Shown: piece by piece, positions 31,296 through 42,973 of the stretch | How positions within the stretch are numbered: position 1 is the stretch's first letter | Layout of the letters: the number at the start of each line of letters is the position of its first letter | Assembly (NCBI RefSeq): GCF_000712975.1 | Contig: NZ_JHQL01000003.1 | Coordinates: forward strand, 558,001 to 622,000 | DNA: 64,000 bases | DNA from: Vreelandella neptunia | Lineage (GTDB): Bacteria; Pseudomonadota; Gammaproteobacteria; Pseudomonadales; Halomonadaceae | Reading direction: 5' to 3' | Made by a program: the position numbers and the translations under genes | The notes under the pieces: model-generated | Seen by the model: the letters and a program-made list of their open reading frames with translations, nothing else | Databases searched by the model: none | What the model was told of the DNA's origin: nothing

Positions 31296-32069
31296 GTGTC
31301 AAATCCTTTTTCCATGCAAGGCAAGGTCGGTATTGTCGCGGGTGTTGCCAATCAAGACAGTATTGCGTTCGGCTGTGCCCAGGCGCTGCATCATGCTGGT
31401 GCTGAATGCCTAGTCACTTACGCTTCTCCCCGTGCTGAAAAGTTCGTGACACCACTGGCAGTTGATATGGGGGAGCCGGAATTAATACTGTGTGATGTGC
31501 AGCATGATGATCAGCTTGAGGCCCTGTTTGAACGGGCCAGAGAGCGCTGGGGCCGACTAGATTTTGTTGTTCACTCGATTGCCTATGCGCCCCTTGACGA
31601 CTTGCATGGACGGGTAGTGGACTGCTCAAAAGAGGGGTTTTTACTCGCTATGGATATTTCCTGCCACTCCTTTATTCGCATGGCTAAGCATGCCGAACCG
31701 TTGATGAAAGAGGGAGGGAGCCTGTTCAACATGACCTACTACGGGGCCGAAAAGGTGGTTGATAACTACAACTTAATGGGCCCCGTAAAAGCCGCGCTTG
31801 AATCTGCCACGCGCTATATGGCCGCTGAGCTTGGCCCCCAGGGCATCCGTGTGCATGCAGTATCGCCAGGTGCTATTCGTACACGGGCAGCGTCTGGGCT
31901 TAAAGCGTTTGATGAACTAGCTCATGATGGCGAAATGCGCTCGCCACTACGCCGGCTTGCTAGCGTGCAAGATGTTGGCAATGCAGTGGTTTATTTAGCC
32001 TCTGACGCTGGCGCTTCACTGACGGGGTTGACTCACTACGTTGATGCAGGCCATCACCTTCGTTTTTAA
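31296..32069 (+). CDS. FabI-like short-chain dehydrogenase (enoyl-ACP reductase type)
   Basis: 257 residues from GTG 31296 with AGGAGG six bases upstream. It shows the FabI layout: GIVAGVANQDSIAFGCAQAL (nucleotide loop), VHSIAYAP, and YNLMGPVKAALES (the Y-x6-K pair). FabI reduces enoyl-ACP in fatty-acid synthesis, but this copy begins an operon with a MaoC-Pta fusion and an acetate/propionate kinase, so it may reduce a CoA-linked intermediate there instead. Leader region 31020-31295 holds no gene. Confidence 0.8.
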   Translation: MSNPFSMQGKVGIVAGVANQDSIAFGCAQALHHAGAECLVTYASPRAEKFVTPLAVDMGEPELILCDVQHDDQLEALFERARERWGRLDFVVHSIAYAPLDDLHGRVVDCSKEGFLLAMDISCHSFIRMAKHAEPLMKEGGSLFNMTYYGAEKVVDNYNLMGPVKAALESATRYMAAELGPQGIRVHAVSPGAIRTRAASGLKAFDELAHDGEMRSPLRRLASVQDVGNAVVYLASDAGASLTGLTHYVDAGHHLRF

Positions 32070-32127
32070 CATATGGTGGGCTAAGCAAACGGCCTAGCTT
32101 AAGGAAGCGTTCAAAAGGAGTAACTCG

Positions 32128-33558
32128 ATGTCGGTCAATGACGTAAATGATCTAATTGAAAACCGCACTTATGACGAAATAAGCGTTGGTGATGAAGCCC
32201 ATTTGGAAAAACGCCTGACCATGGAGGACATCAAGTTATTTGCTGTGATGTCAGGGGATGTTAATCCGTCACATGTCGATAGCGACTTCGCCAAAAGCAG
32301 CCGTTTTCAGGAAGTGATTGCCCACGGTATGTGGGGTGGGGCGTTGATCTCTACCGTATTGGGTACCCAGCTGCCTGGGCCGGGTACGGTCTATCTTGGC
32401 CAGACGCTGAAGTTTAAGGCGCCAGTAAGGCTCGGCGATGTACTACGGGTATCCGTGCGGGCTACTGAAAAAGACGACCAGCGTCACCGAATTACCTTCG
32501 CCTGCCGCTGTGAAAATCAACGAGGCGATACGGTCATCGAAGGAGAAGCTAGTGTCTTAGCGCCGGTTAAAAAAATTAGTCGTCCTCGCGCGCTGCTGCC
32601 AAAAGTACGCTTAACCGAGCGTGGCAGGCTACATGAAATCTTAACGGCTGCTGATCGTCCAGAACCGATGCCCACCGCAGTCGTTCACCCAGTGGATCAA
32701 AGCGCCATTTGCGGAGCGGTTGAGTCAGCGGCACAAGGGTTAATCATTCCCGTACTGGTTGGGCCCAAAGGGAAAATACAGCTTGCGGCTGAAAAAGCTC
32801 AGGTTGATATCAGCGCCTTTGAGCTGGTGGATGTACCCCATAGCCACGCCGCAGCCGAGCAGGCAGTAGCATTAGCCCGCCAGGGGCGCGTAGGTGCGTT
32901 GATGAAAGGCGCACTGCACACTGATGAGCTTTTACGTGAAGTACTTAAGCGTGACACGGGGTTGCGCACCGAACGGTGTCTGAGTCATGTGATGGCCTTT
33001 GATGTACCAACTTACCCAAGACCGCTGTTAATCACCGATGCGGCGATCAATATTTATCCTAAGTTGGCGGAAAAGCGCGATATTGTTCAAAACGCCATTG
33101 AGTTGGCTCATGCGCTGGGTAATGACAATCCTCTTGTGGCGATTCTTTCTGCTGTCGAGACCGTTAATCCTAAAATCACCTCCACGATTGATGCGGCGGC
33201 ACTGTGTAAGATGGCAGAGCGTGGTCAGATAACCGGTGGCACCTTAGATGGTCCGCTAGCGTTTGATAATGCCGTTTCAGAAGCAGCGGCAAGAACTAAA
33301 GGTATCGTTTCGCCAGTCGCTGGGCGTGCCGATATTCTCTTAGCGCCAGATCTTGAAGCAGCCAATATGTTAATGAAGCAGCTTACCCACTTAGCGGACG
33401 CAACGGGCGCAGGCGTTGTTGTCGGTGCTAGAGTGCCGATTATGCTAACAAGCCGTGCAGACGACGCGTTGACGCGTATGGCGTCCAGTGCGTTAGCGTT
33501 ACTGCTGGCTGATCATCAGCGTCGTTGTGGCATGCTTGGTAGGACTTCAGGAGCTTAA
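32128..33558 (+). CDS. Fused MaoC-like enoyl-CoA hydratase / phosphate acetyltransferase
   Basis: 476 residues. Residues about 15-150 are a MaoC hot-dog domain (FAVMSGDVNPSHVDSDFAKS, then VIAHGMWGGALISTVLGTQL, the hydratase motif). Residues about 160-470 are a Pta/phosphotransbutyrylase domain (VGALMKGALHTDELLREVL, SHVMAFDVPTY and GTLDGPLAFDNA). The fusion is known from bacteria and links dehydration of a 3-hydroxyacyl-CoA to acyl phosphate. With the next gene it would give ATP from acyl-CoA (inference). Confidence 0.85.
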   Translation: MSVNDVNDLIENRTYDEISVGDEAHLEKRLTMEDIKLFAVMSGDVNPSHVDSDFAKSSRFQEVIAHGMWGGALISTVLGTQLPGPGTVYLGQTLKFKAPVRLGDVLRVSVRATEKDDQRHRITFACRCENQRGDTVIEGEASVLAPVKKISRPRALLPKVRLTERGRLHEILTAADRPEPMPTAVVHPVDQSAICGAVESAAQGLIIPVLVGPKGKIQLAAEKAQVDISAFELVDVPHSHAAAEQAVALARQGRVGALMKGALHTDELLREVLKRDTGLRTERCLSHVMAFDVPTYPRPLLITDAAINIYPKLAEKRDIVQNAIELAHALGNDNPLVAILSAVETVNPKITSTIDAAALCKMAERGQITGGTLDGPLAFDNAVSEAAARTKGIVSPVAGRADILLAPDLEAANMLMKQLTHLADATGAGVVVGARVPIMLTSRADDALTRMASSALALLLADHQRRCGMLGRTSGA

Positions 33559-33560
33559 TA

Positions 33561-34814
33561 ATGCAAGAAATATTGGTGCTAAATAGCGGCTCTTCTAGCG
33601 TTAAGTTTGCCCTTTATCATGTTGGAACTGCTTATTATGCGATGGATGAAGACGCTACTGGCACACCCAAAGAAGCGTTGACGCTTAGCTACAGTGGTCA
33701 TTTTTCGGGTTTGGCTACGTCTCAGTGCCGTGTGTCGTTGGTACATAAAAAGGTCGGACAACAACCGCATCACTATGAGCTGCAAGCGCTGCAGGCGATG
33801 GGACTAACGCCAGCAACGAATCATGAAGAAGCCATTACAAAACTTATGGTGTGGCTTGACCAACGTGACGATAAAGGCACGCTGATTGCTATAGGGCATC
33901 GCGTTGTTCATGGTGGCCAAACCTACCACGAAGCGGTTAGGTTAAGCGCTAATGATTTGGCTGAGTTGGAGAAGTTTTCAAGCCTAGCGCCGTTGCATCA
34001 GCCCCATGGTCTTGCCCCTATTAAGCTATTAATGGAACAAGTACCCGATGTGCCACAGATCGCATGTTTCGATACTGCGTTTCATGCTCGCCAACCTTGG
34101 GTGGCTCGGCAATTTGCGCTGCCGCGTGAGCTTACCGCCAAGGGGCTAATTCGCTACGGCTTCCATGGCCTTTCCTATGATTATATTCAGCGCACTTTGC
34201 CGAATGTTTTGCCTAAAAATGCACCGCGTTCGCGTGTGATCGTTGCGCACTTGGGTAATGGTGCCAGTCTTTGCGCTATCCGTGATGGCGTCAGTATCGC
34301 TTCAACTATGGGCTTTACCGCACTTGATGGTCTGCCGATGGGCACACGTTCCGGGACGTTGGATCCTGGGTTGGTGCTGCACTTAATTGGTCAGGAAAAA
34401 ATGAGTGTCGAGGAAGTGTCGTCACTCTTATATAAGCAATCAGGCCTGTTGGGTGTTTCAGGTATCAGTAGTGATATGCGCGAGTTACTTGCAAGTGATG
34501 CTCCCGAGGCTGCAGAAGCTGTTGAGCTTTATTGCTATCGAGCCGCGCGGGAAATTGCCAGCTTAGCCGGGGCGCTTGGTGGGCTTGACCAATTAGTGTT
34601 TACGGCGGGGATTGGCGAACGTGCCGCCGCTGTGCGTGCGCGTATTGTGGCGCAGTGTGAGTGGCTTGACATGCAGCTTGATGAACAGGCGAATCATCAT
34701 AATGCTATTTGTATTTCTGCAGCGGACAGTGGCGTCGGTGTTTGGGTGATACCAACGGATGAGGAGCGCGTGATTGCCATTGATTGCCTAACGCTTCTTA
34801 ACAAAGCAGATTAA
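33561..34814 (+). CDS. Acetate/propionate family kinase
   Basis: 417 residues, two bases after the previous stop. LVLNSGSSSVKFALY is the family start, and HRVVHGGQTYHEAVRLS, FDTAFHARQPWVARQFALPR, VAHLGNGASLCAI, MGFTALDGLPMGTRSGTLDP and FTAGIGERAAAVRARI are the AckA catalytic motifs. It makes ATP and acid from an acyl phosphate supplied by the Pta domain upstream. Specificity (acetate, propionate, butyrate) is not visible. Confidence 0.88.
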   Translation: MQEILVLNSGSSSVKFALYHVGTAYYAMDEDATGTPKEALTLSYSGHFSGLATSQCRVSLVHKKVGQQPHHYELQALQAMGLTPATNHEEAITKLMVWLDQRDDKGTLIAIGHRVVHGGQTYHEAVRLSANDLAELEKFSSLAPLHQPHGLAPIKLLMEQVPDVPQIACFDTAFHARQPWVARQFALPRELTAKGLIRYGFHGLSYDYIQRTLPNVLPKNAPRSRVIVAHLGNGASLCAIRDGVSIASTMGFTALDGLPMGTRSGTLDPGLVLHLIGQEKMSVEEVSSLLYKQSGLLGVSGISSDMRELLASDAPEAAEAVELYCYRAAREIASLAGALGGLDQLVFTAGIGERAAAVRARIVAQCEWLDMQLDEQANHHNAICISAADSGVGVWVIPTDEERVIAIDCLTLLNKAD

Positions 34815-34967
34815 CCAGCTAGTCCCCTGGTGTCAGAAGCGACACGTGCGACGTTAGACATTGTGATTGTTGCTATTTCTATAGTGATTACCGCTACCGA
34901 GAAACCACTGATCTGATAGAATCCCCAGCTTTTGTAAGCTCACTCACTTATCTTACTGGGAATTTTC

Positions 34968-36314
34968 ATGAACGCGGTAATTCTTGCTGTGCTAGTCATG
35001 GTGGCACTTTCGCTTGCTCGGGTATCCGTGGTATTTGCGCTTGTTGTTGGTGCGTTAGTAGGGGGATTAGTTGGCGGTTTATCACTGGATGAAACGCTTA
35101 GTGCTTTCAATGATGGTGTTGGTGGAGGCGCGCAAGTCGCCCTTGCTTATGCCACCCTTGGAGCCTTTGCGGTGGCTATTTCCCGTTCGGGGCTTCCCGA
35201 TATGCTGGCAAATCGGCTAATTACGATGCTGGGGAAAGAAGCCACCGCAGCACATCAAGCGCGAGTAAAAGTGTTTTTGCTTGTTGCTGTGCTCTTGGTG
35301 GCTATTTCATCGCAAAATGCCATTCCTGTGCATATTGCGTTTATCCCCGTACTGATACCACCGCTATTAGTGGTGATGAATCGCCTTCAGCTTGATCGGC
35401 GCGCCGTGGCTTGTGCGCTCACCTTTGGTTTAACTGCCCCCTATATGCTACTACCAGTAGGATTCGGCGCGATCTTTCTAAATGATATTCTGCTGGCGAA
35501 TTTAAATAGCGCTGGCGAGTCGCTAGGCTTGGAAATTACCCGGGGCATGGTGCCCATGGCAATGGCTATTCCGGTAGGTGGCATGGCGATTGGCTTACTC
35601 GTAGCACTTTTTTTTAGCTACCGTGGACAGCGCGAATACACCAGTAAAGACCTTGTGGCGACGAATGCCCACCAAGGCCACACGCCTGCAAAGCCTCATA
35701 CATTTGGGCTTGTGATGTCGGGTGTGGCGATTGTAGCCGCACTAGGGCTGCAGCTTTATACCGGTTCTATGATTGTGGGTGGGCTAGTGGGGATTGGCTT
35801 GCTGTCGCTGGGCGGTATTTTTAAGTGGCGTGAAGCGGATGATCTCTTTACCAGCGGTATGCGCATGATGGCGTTGATCGGCTTTATTATGATTTCAGCA
35901 GCTGGTTTTGCAGAAGTCATGAAGGCGACAGGGGCCATTGACTCGCTAGTGGCAGGTGCGTTTGAACTGTTTGGTGATAATCGCGGTTTGGCGGCGCTCG
36001 TGATGCTGCTAGTGGGCTTGTTTATTACCCTAGGAATTGGCTCATCGTTTTCGACCATTCCTATTATCGCGGCGATTTTTGTTCCATTAGCGGTACAGTT
36101 TGGCTTCTCGCCGATGGCAACGGTAGTGCTAGTAGGTACTGCAGCCGCACTGGGCGACGCTGGCTCGCCAGCGTCTGATTCTACGCTGGGGCCCACGTCT
36201 GGGTTAAATGTGGACGGCCAGCATGATCATATGTGGGACAGCGTGGTGCCTACCTTTTTGCATTACAACGTACCGCTAATTGCATTTGGGTGGCTGGCAG
36301 CAATGTCGCTATAG
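34968..36314 (+). CDS. Na+/H+ antiporter family protein
   Basis: 448 residues, about 11 membrane segments. Motifs [40 protein letters not shown] and [20 protein letters not shown] are typical of the NhaC-like/YuiF antiporter family. It would extrude Na+ and support life in salt. It follows the kinase operon after 153 bases and ends in a 12-bp perfect hairpin. Confidence 0.82.
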   Translation: MNAVILAVLVMVALSLARVSVVFALVVGALVGGLVGGLSLDETLSAFNDGVGGGAQVALAYATLGAFAVAISRSGLPDMLANRLITMLGKEATAAHQARVKVFLLVAVLLVAISSQNAIPVHIAFIPVLIPPLLVVMNRLQLDRRAVACALTFGLTAPYMLLPVGFGAIFLNDILLANLNSAGESLGLEITRGMVPMAMAIPVGGMAIGLLVALFFSYRGQREYTSKDLVATNAHQGHTPAKPHTFGLVMSGVAIVAALGLQLYTGSMIVGGLVGIGLLSLGGIFKWREADDLFTSGMRMMALIGFIMISAAGFAEVMKATGAIDSLVAGAFELFGDNRGLAALVMLLVGLFITLGIGSSFSTIPIIAAIFVPLAVQFGFSPMATVVLVGTAAALGDAGSPASDSTLGPTSGLNVDGQHDHMWDSVVPTFLHYNVPLIAFGWLAAMSL

Positions 36315-36345
36315 GCGCTTTTTCACAGTTTTCTTACAGACCAAC

Positions 36346-36374
36346 AGAAGGGCAGCTATGAGCTGCCCTTCTTT
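36346..36374 (+). terminator. Terminator between antiporter and trmJ
   Basis: AGAAGGGCAGCT and AGCTGCCCTTCT, a perfect 12-bp stem around ATG, followed by TT. It lies between two convergent genes and may serve both. Confidence 0.8.
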
Positions 36375-36389
36375 ACGTTAAAACTGTAA

Positions 36390-37124
36390 CTACTGCTTAG
36401 GTAAATGCGTTTCAAAAGCGCTGAGCAGGCCACGAAGTAAGGAGAGTTCCTTACGGCTGGGCTGTGCGCGAGCAAACAGCGCCTGAAGCTGCTCTTCCGT
36501 GCGAGCATGAGGCTGAGTTAGAAAGCCACTTTGCTGCATTAAACGTCCAAGGTGGTCTTGAAAGTGTAAAAACTGCTCGCGGCTAGGTGGCGTAGCTTCA
36601 ATTGGGCGTTGATAAATGAAGGCGCTATCGTCGCGCCTACGCCAAGCGCGGTGCACTTCATAGGCTAAAATTTGTACCGCCTGGGAGAGATTTAAAATAC
36701 CGTATTCAGGGTTGGCTGGGATACTTACCTGGTGTGTGCAGCAGCGTATCTCATCGTTAGTGAGGCCTGAACGCTCGCGTCCGAACACCAGCGCAACCGG
36801 CGCTTGTGTGGCGTTCTCAATCACTTGCTGCGCCATGTCATCGGGTTCATCAAAATGCGGGAGCGGCAGGCTGCGGAGCCTTGCACTCGCCCCCACCACT
36901 TGTACGCAATCACTAACTGCCTCTTCAAGGCTGCTTACACAACGGGCATGTTCAAGCACATCCGTTGCACCTGCGGCCATGCGAGTTGCTTCGTCATCAG
37001 GAAACGCCCGGGGATTAACCAAGATGAGCTCAGATAAGCCCATGGTTTTCATCGCGCGAGCGGTAGCGCCAATGTTGCCTGGGTGGAAGGTTTGCACTAG
37101 TACGATGCGAATATTGGAGAGCAC
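36390..37124 (-). CDS. trmJ: tRNA (cytidine/uridine-2'-O-)-methyltransferase TrmJ
   Basis: 244 residues. The SPOUT fold begins IRIVLVQTFHPGNIGATARA, with the family motifs LVNPRAFPDDEATRMAAGA, LVFGRERSGLTNDEI and IPANPEYGILNLSQAVQIL (the AdoMet-knot end). TrmJ methylates the 2'-OH of position 32 in several tRNAs. Standalone gene, ended by the shared terminator. Confidence 0.92.
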   Translation of the reverse strand: MLSNIRIVLVQTFHPGNIGATARAMKTMGLSELILVNPRAFPDDEATRMAAGATDVLEHARCVSSLEEAVSDCVQVVGASARLRSLPLPHFDEPDDMAQQVIENATQAPVALVFGRERSGLTNDEIRCCTHQVSIPANPEYGILNLSQAVQILAYEVHRAWRRRDDSAFIYQRPIEATPPSREQFLHFQDHLGRLMQQSGFLTQPHARTEEQLQALFARAQPSRKELSLLRGLLSAFETHLPKQ

Positions 37125-37220
37125 GGTAATGAAGACCTACAAGCTGCCGGATAAAGGCGCTGATGGTAGCATGCTTTTAACTATCGTCAGAGGCAGGAAG
37201 GTGGGGCGTCTTTAAATAAA

Positions 37221-37246
37221 AGAACCCCGCACATGGCGGGGTTCTT
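37221..37246 (-). terminator. groL terminator
   Basis: AGAACCCCGC and GCGGGGTTCT form a 10-bp stem around ACATG; on the minus strand TTTTATTT follows. Confidence 0.85.
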
Positions 37247-37285
37247 AGCGACGTTAAACGTCAGAGCGATAGGCTCAGGGGTGGA

Positions 37286-38941
<1,656 letters not shown>

Positions 38942-38987
38942 CTAAACAGTGAAATTTAAAAGGAAAAGTGAGTGGTCGAGGCGCTGA

Positions 38988-39281
38988 TTAGCCTTCGACA
39001 ACCGCCAAAATATCGGCTTCGCTCATGATCAGAACTTCTTCGCCATTGATTTTTTGCTTCTCAACGCCGAAACCGTCTTTGAAAATCACTGTGTCGCCAA
39101 CTTTTACGTCCAGCGGGCGAACGTCGCCGTTATCTAGAATACGGCCATTACCAGCTGCCAGGATTTCGCCACGGGTGGGTTTTTCCTGGGCATTGCCCGG
39201 TAGCACGATGCCGCCAGCGGTTTTCTGCTCTTCTTCCACGCGACGAACAACGACGCGATCGTGCAAAGGACGGATATTCAT
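38988..39281 (-). CDS. groS: Co-chaperonin GroES
   Basis: 97 residues from ATG 39281 ([20 protein letters not shown]); an upstream in-frame ATG at 39314 would add 11 residues with no ribosome site, while AGGAG lies just before 39281. The mobile loop ...[19 protein letters not shown] is intact. It caps GroEL. Confidence 0.97.
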   Translation of the reverse strand: MNIRPLHDRVVVRRVEEEQKTAGGIVLPGNAQEKPTRGEILAAGNGRILDNGDVRPLDVKVGDTVIFKDGFGVEKQKINGEEVLIMSEADILAVVEG

Positions 39282-39431
39282 GCTCACGTTCTCCTGAGTA
39301 TCGTCTGAGCCCATTAGGGCGGTTAGCTAAATGAGATTTTCGTGGGCAGCAGCCCGCGAAAAGTGAAGGTTAAACACCTTCATGTTAATGGCGAATGCTA
39401 AAGCCTTCGCCGAATTTGTATGCTGACTCAA

Positions 39432-39459
39432 AAGTGGGGGCTGGCGAGAACCTTTCAAG
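39432..39459 (-). promoter_or_regulatory. Sigma-32 heat-shock promoter of groESL
   Basis: On the minus strand CTTGAAA is followed after 13 bases by CCCCACTT, close to the sigma-32 consensus CTTGAAA-N11-17-CCCCATNT. It lies about 150 bases before the groS start. Confidence 0.85.
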
Positions 39460-39510
39460 GGGTAAGTGATAAAAAAATGTGGTTTTGTGACATTCTTCTT
39501 GAATGAGGCT

Positions 39511-39990
39511 TCAGCGCCGTCTTGCGGTTTCATCTCGACTAATGAATTCACCTTCAATCGGCCCTTGTTGATCGTTTGATCGTGATGTATTGCCCTGCTC
39601 ATAGCTTGCCTGCTGCTGGCTACCGGTGCTTTTTAAGCCTAGCCAGGTGAGCACCTTGAACATTAGTTGTCGAGCGTTAGGTAGCAGGCAGGCAATGCCT
39701 AGCGCGTCGGACAAAAAACCAGGTGCTAATAACAGAGCGCCGCCAAAAATTAGTGCCGCTCCGGTAAATAGTTCTTGAGAAGGAATTTCGCCTACCTGCA
39801 TACGTTGTCGCGCGCGCGCCAAGGTGGAAACGCCCTCTTTGCGAATTAGGTGCAGCCCAATAAAACCAGTGCCTAGCACCAGTAGCAGGGTGGTTAATAA
39901 ACCGATTTGGCTACCAATTGAAAACAACAGTACAAAATCAACTAACGTAAACAACGATATAAAAAGAAGAAGGGGCATGACAAACTCCAT
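39511..39990 (-). CDS. fxsA: FxsA family membrane protein
   Basis: About 159 residues from ATG 39990; the frame extends to 40035 and starts at 39978 (MPLLLFISLF) are possible. Typical FxsA features: FTLVDFVLLFSIGSQIGLLT, TGFIGLHLIRKEGVSTLARA, and LFTGAALIFGGALLLAPGFL with LSDALGI. FxsA is a small polytopic protein that relieves phage T7 F-exclusion when overproduced in E. coli; its native role is unclear. It sits just upstream of groESL, as in many gammaproteobacteria. Confidence 0.85.
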   Translation of the reverse strand: MEFVMPLLLFISLFTLVDFVLLFSIGSQIGLLTTLLLVLGTGFIGLHLIRKEGVSTLARARQRMQVGEIPSQELFTGAALIFGGALLLAPGFLSDALGIACLLPNARQLMFKVLTWLGLKSTGSQQQASYEQGNTSRSNDQQGPIEGEFISRDETARRR

Positions 39991-40206
39991 GACAGGCGTA
40001 ATCGGTGAATATGGTGACAGAAATTGAAAAAACAAGCAGCTTGCCAGTGGGTGGATGCTGTCTTAGCTACTCTCTTAGCTATTCTAAAACTCGATATTTT
40101 GCGCTGAAACTTCTATGCTGCAATGCACAATAGAGGCGTTGACGTATCACGATGCTAATTATTATGCATTGGTGCATTTACGAAGTGTTGATCTAAGGAG
40201 AATCAC

Positions 40207-40968
40207 ATGAACCTGACGAATAAAGTAATTGCCATTACGGGTGGTGCTCGCGGTCTAGGCTTTGCTATAGCGCAGCGTTTAGGTAAGCAGGGCGCACGAC
40301 TGGCACTTTTGGATATGAGTGCCGAAGCATTGGATGACGCTGTATCAGTGTTGGAATCCCACGATATCCAAGCAAAAGCATTTGTAACGAATGTGGCTGA
40401 TGAGCAATCTGTACAGCAGGCATTTGCTGACATTGCATCGCGCATGGGTCCGGTTGGCGGTTGTGTCAATAATGCTGGTATCACTGACGACGGTCTCTTG
40501 ATTAAAGCGAAGGAAGGTGTGGTTGAAAAACGTATGTCGTTAGCATCATGGCAAAAAGTGCTTGATGTGAATTTAACAGGCGTTTTTCTATGTGGACGCG
40601 AAGCCGCAACGCAGATGGTAGAAGCTGGGCATCAAGGCGTTATTGTTAATATTTCGAGTATTTCTCGCGCTGGTAATATAGGCCAAAGCAATTATGCAGC
40701 CGCCAAAGCGGGTGTGCATGCGTTAACAGTGACTTGGGGTAAGGAACTTGCCCGTTACGGGATTCGTACAGGAACCGTAGCGCCAGGGTTTATTGAAACC
40801 GAAATGACCGCTGCCATGCGCCCAGATATGCTAGAAAGAATCGCCTCTAGTGTTCCACTTAAGCAGTTGGGTCATCCCGATAACATCGCACAAAGCGTCG
40901 CTTTCATTTTTGAAAACGATTACTTTACCGCGCGAATTATTGAGTGTGATGGTGGGTTGCGGCTTTAA
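40207..40968 (+). CDS. SDR family oxidoreductase (FabG-like)
   Basis: 253 residues; AAGGAG precedes the ATG. Classical [19 protein letters not shown] (nucleotide loop), NNAGI, a catalytic Ser in ISSISRAGN, and YAAAKAGV (Y-x3-K). The C-terminal [20 protein letters not shown] is the usual ...GQVLHVDGGL end. Likely an NADPH-dependent 3-oxoacyl reductase or other carbonyl reductase; substrate not known. It diverges from fxsA. Confidence 0.85.
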   Translation: MNLTNKVIAITGGARGLGFAIAQRLGKQGARLALLDMSAEALDDAVSVLESHDIQAKAFVTNVADEQSVQQAFADIASRMGPVGGCVNNAGITDDGLLIKAKEGVVEKRMSLASWQKVLDVNLTGVFLCGREAATQMVEAGHQGVIVNISSISRAGNIGQSNYAAAKAGVHALTVTWGKELARYGIRTGTVAPGFIETEMTAAMRPDMLERIASSVPLKQLGHPDNIAQSVAFIFENDYFTARIIECDGGLRL

Positions 40969-41054
40969 TCGGTTAACAGACGGGGCGCTGGTAGCCGTGC
41001 CAGTGCCTTGTAGTACGTTTCAATTGATGCAGTCTTAGTAAAGAGTGTTCGCAA

Positions 41055-42128
41055 CTAGAAGTGAAAATAATCCCGCTGTATTTCGCGTTGGAAATACATT
41101 TCCACGCGTAGTGTCATTGCCCATCGTGGGTCATAGCTGACCTCGCGTTGAAAATGTAGTTCTGGGATGACATCTGCAAATAGTATCCCTTTATGGATAT
41201 CTCTGCGGTAGCGAGTTTGCAAATAGTAGTTTGTCATTCGAGGATTAGATAGGCTTTCACCAATGGCAATAGCCGAATAACGCAGCGCGCTACGGCTATT
41301 TAAGCGTTGGTTTAACTGCACTATCTCACTGTACTCAAGCGTGTCTTCCTCTTCACGCCATTGCACATTGGTGATAAATCTCAGGTGGCGATTGGTAGAC
41401 AGCGGACGTCCAATATCCCACTCAGTACGTGCTGAATACCCGGAGTTGTTAAACCAAGATAGTCGATTGAATGATTCGAGCTGCCAGGGGCTATCCTTAA
41501 AATCCCACAGACGTTCGCTGGTAAAGCGTACATAGGGATCAAGTGGAAGGCGTAGACGAACGCCTGCGCCAAAGCGATTGCTCCAGTTCTCGCGTTTGTC
41601 TCTACTTTCTAACCAATCAAGACCAAAGGTTGATGTTCGGCGATCGCGCTGGTCGTTGTAGAGTCGCCCAGAGCCTTGTTCGGCTAGCGTACCCTGCGAT
41701 TCTTCTGGATCGCTCTCGATAATTAGGCGAAGGCGATCTTCTGTAGTGGGAAGGTCAATGCGATAACGCACGCTAATATCGCCACTTGTGCCTTCACCTT
41801 CCATCCAGTCAATCTCTTGGCCAAGACGAAGGTAAGATCTGTTATCGGCAGAAGAGGATTGTTCGCCGCCAAAAAAAGAGTCAATATTTCGTGAGGTATT
41901 ATCTACCCAGTTGCCGATGCGTGCTCGAAATGGCTCAACGTGTGTTTCAGCCCATTCAGGTAAGTCGCTGTCGCTATCTTCTTCAGTTTCATAGGTGCCA
42001 GTCTCATAGCTCTCAGTTTCATAGCTCTCAGTTTCATAGCTCTGATCCGCGTTGCTATTGGCAGCATAGACGTCTGGAGACAGTGCACAAAGTATGCCTA
42101 GACAAACGACCGCGAGCACTGGTTTCAT
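41055..42128 (-). CDS. Predicted outer-membrane beta-barrel protein with YETES repeats
   Basis: 357 residues. A signal peptide ends near residue 23 (DVYAANS). A short low-complexity stretch repeats YETES/YETGT four times, then about 300 residues of alternating beta-type strands with many aromatic-terminated segments, ending in FHF (a C-terminal Phe, as in BAM substrates). No recognised family. It is probably a surface or barrel protein with an acidic N-terminal plug. It is the last gene of a two-gene unit with the 42168 gene, or independent. Confidence 0.6.
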   Translation of the reverse strand: MKPVLAVVCLGILCALSPDVYAANSNADQSYETESYETESYETGTYETEEDSDSDLPEWAETHVEPFRARIGNWVDNTSRNIDSFFGGEQSSSADNRSYLRLGQEIDWMEGEGTSGDISVRYRIDLPTTEDRLRLIIESDPEESQGTLAEQGSGRLYNDQRDRRTSTFGLDWLESRDKRENWSNRFGAGVRLRLPLDPYVRFTSERLWDFKDSPWQLESFNRLSWFNNSGYSARTEWDIGRPLSTNRHLRFITNVQWREEEDTLEYSEIVQLNQRLNSRSALRYSAIAIGESLSNPRMTNYYLQTRYRRDIHKGILFADVIPELHFQREVSYDPRWAMTLRVEMYFQREIQRDYFHF

Positions 42129-42167
42129 CGAAGAGTTCCTAGAAAAATATTGCCCGAAGATGGCATG

Positions 42168-42797
42168 TTATTTTGCTTTGTACATTTCAATATCTTTAGC
42201 CCATTGTAAGACGCGCTTGCGTTCTTGGCGGCTGGTCATGCGTTTTGTGTCGACCTGCAGCGGGTTGAGTTGGTGCAGTGAGTCGGCAGAAAGGTCTAAT
42301 TTAAAGTGCCGCGATGCGCCAATCGGCATATCTTCAGAGCCATAGATAGCAATAACACGTATTTCAAGCTGAGGTTTTTGCTGTCTTAATGACTGTTCAT
42401 CAATATTATAATGGCTGATGAGCTGCTCGACGATTGTGCCAAAGGATTGTATATGGAGATAATCGCCTGATGCTAGGGGACCTTGGTGTGTGCGGTAACG
42501 CTCGCTTTCATCGTCAGCGCTTTGTTGCTGATACTCGACTACATCAAGTTCATAGCAGTGCTCATCTGTGTGCAGTACAGCGACTAAATGTTGAATATAA
42601 ATAGCTTCACTACTCATATTGCTTATTAAGCACAATGCGTCTTTACCTACGCCCTTGCCACGGTTGACAATAATCCTAGGGCGGCGCTGGCGGACATAGC
42701 CGTTATAAAGCAGTTGGGCATAAAACACCCATACGAACAGAGTGCAAATGCTGGCGATGGCAGATATTGCTTGGGCGTTATCGTTAAGCCATTCCAT
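42168..42797 (-). CDS. Membrane-anchored hypothetical protein
   Basis: 209 residues. One N-terminal membrane segment (AISAIASICTLFVWVFYAQL), then a basic linker (RQRRPRIIVNRG) and a soluble domain with the segment CLISNMSSEAIYIQHLVAVL. The architecture is that of a single-pass inner-membrane protein with a beta-sandwich domain. No family assigned. It reads toward the barrel-protein gene, 39 bases apart. Confidence 0.6.
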   Translation of the reverse strand: MEWLNDNAQAISAIASICTLFVWVFYAQLLYNGYVRQRRPRIIVNRGKGVGKDALCLISNMSSEAIYIQHLVAVLHTDEHCYELDVVEYQQQSADDESERYRTHQGPLASGDYLHIQSFGTIVEQLISHYNIDEQSLRQQKPQLEIRVIAIYGSEDMPIGASRHFKLDLSADSLHQLNPLQVDTKRMTSRQERKRVLQWAKDIEMYKAK

Positions 42798-42902
42798 AGG
42801 TTGAGATCCTTCTCAAATCAAAGTGGTATGGATAACTGCTAACGTAGCGCAAAAATGAGTTGAGGTCAGCTAGTCGGGTTATGCAGAGTCTTAAAACAAA
42901 AA

Positions 42903-42932
42903 AATTCGGTTAGCTCAAGGCTACCGAATTTT
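42903..42932 (-). terminator. tRNA-Leu terminator
   Basis: AATTCGGTAGCC and GGCTACCGAATT-type arms (one bulge) with TTTTTTTG after them on the minus strand, right after the tRNA. Confidence 0.75.
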
Positions 42933-42973
42933 CTTGGAAGTAAGCACCTTGAGTAAGGTAAATACTTTTTAAT

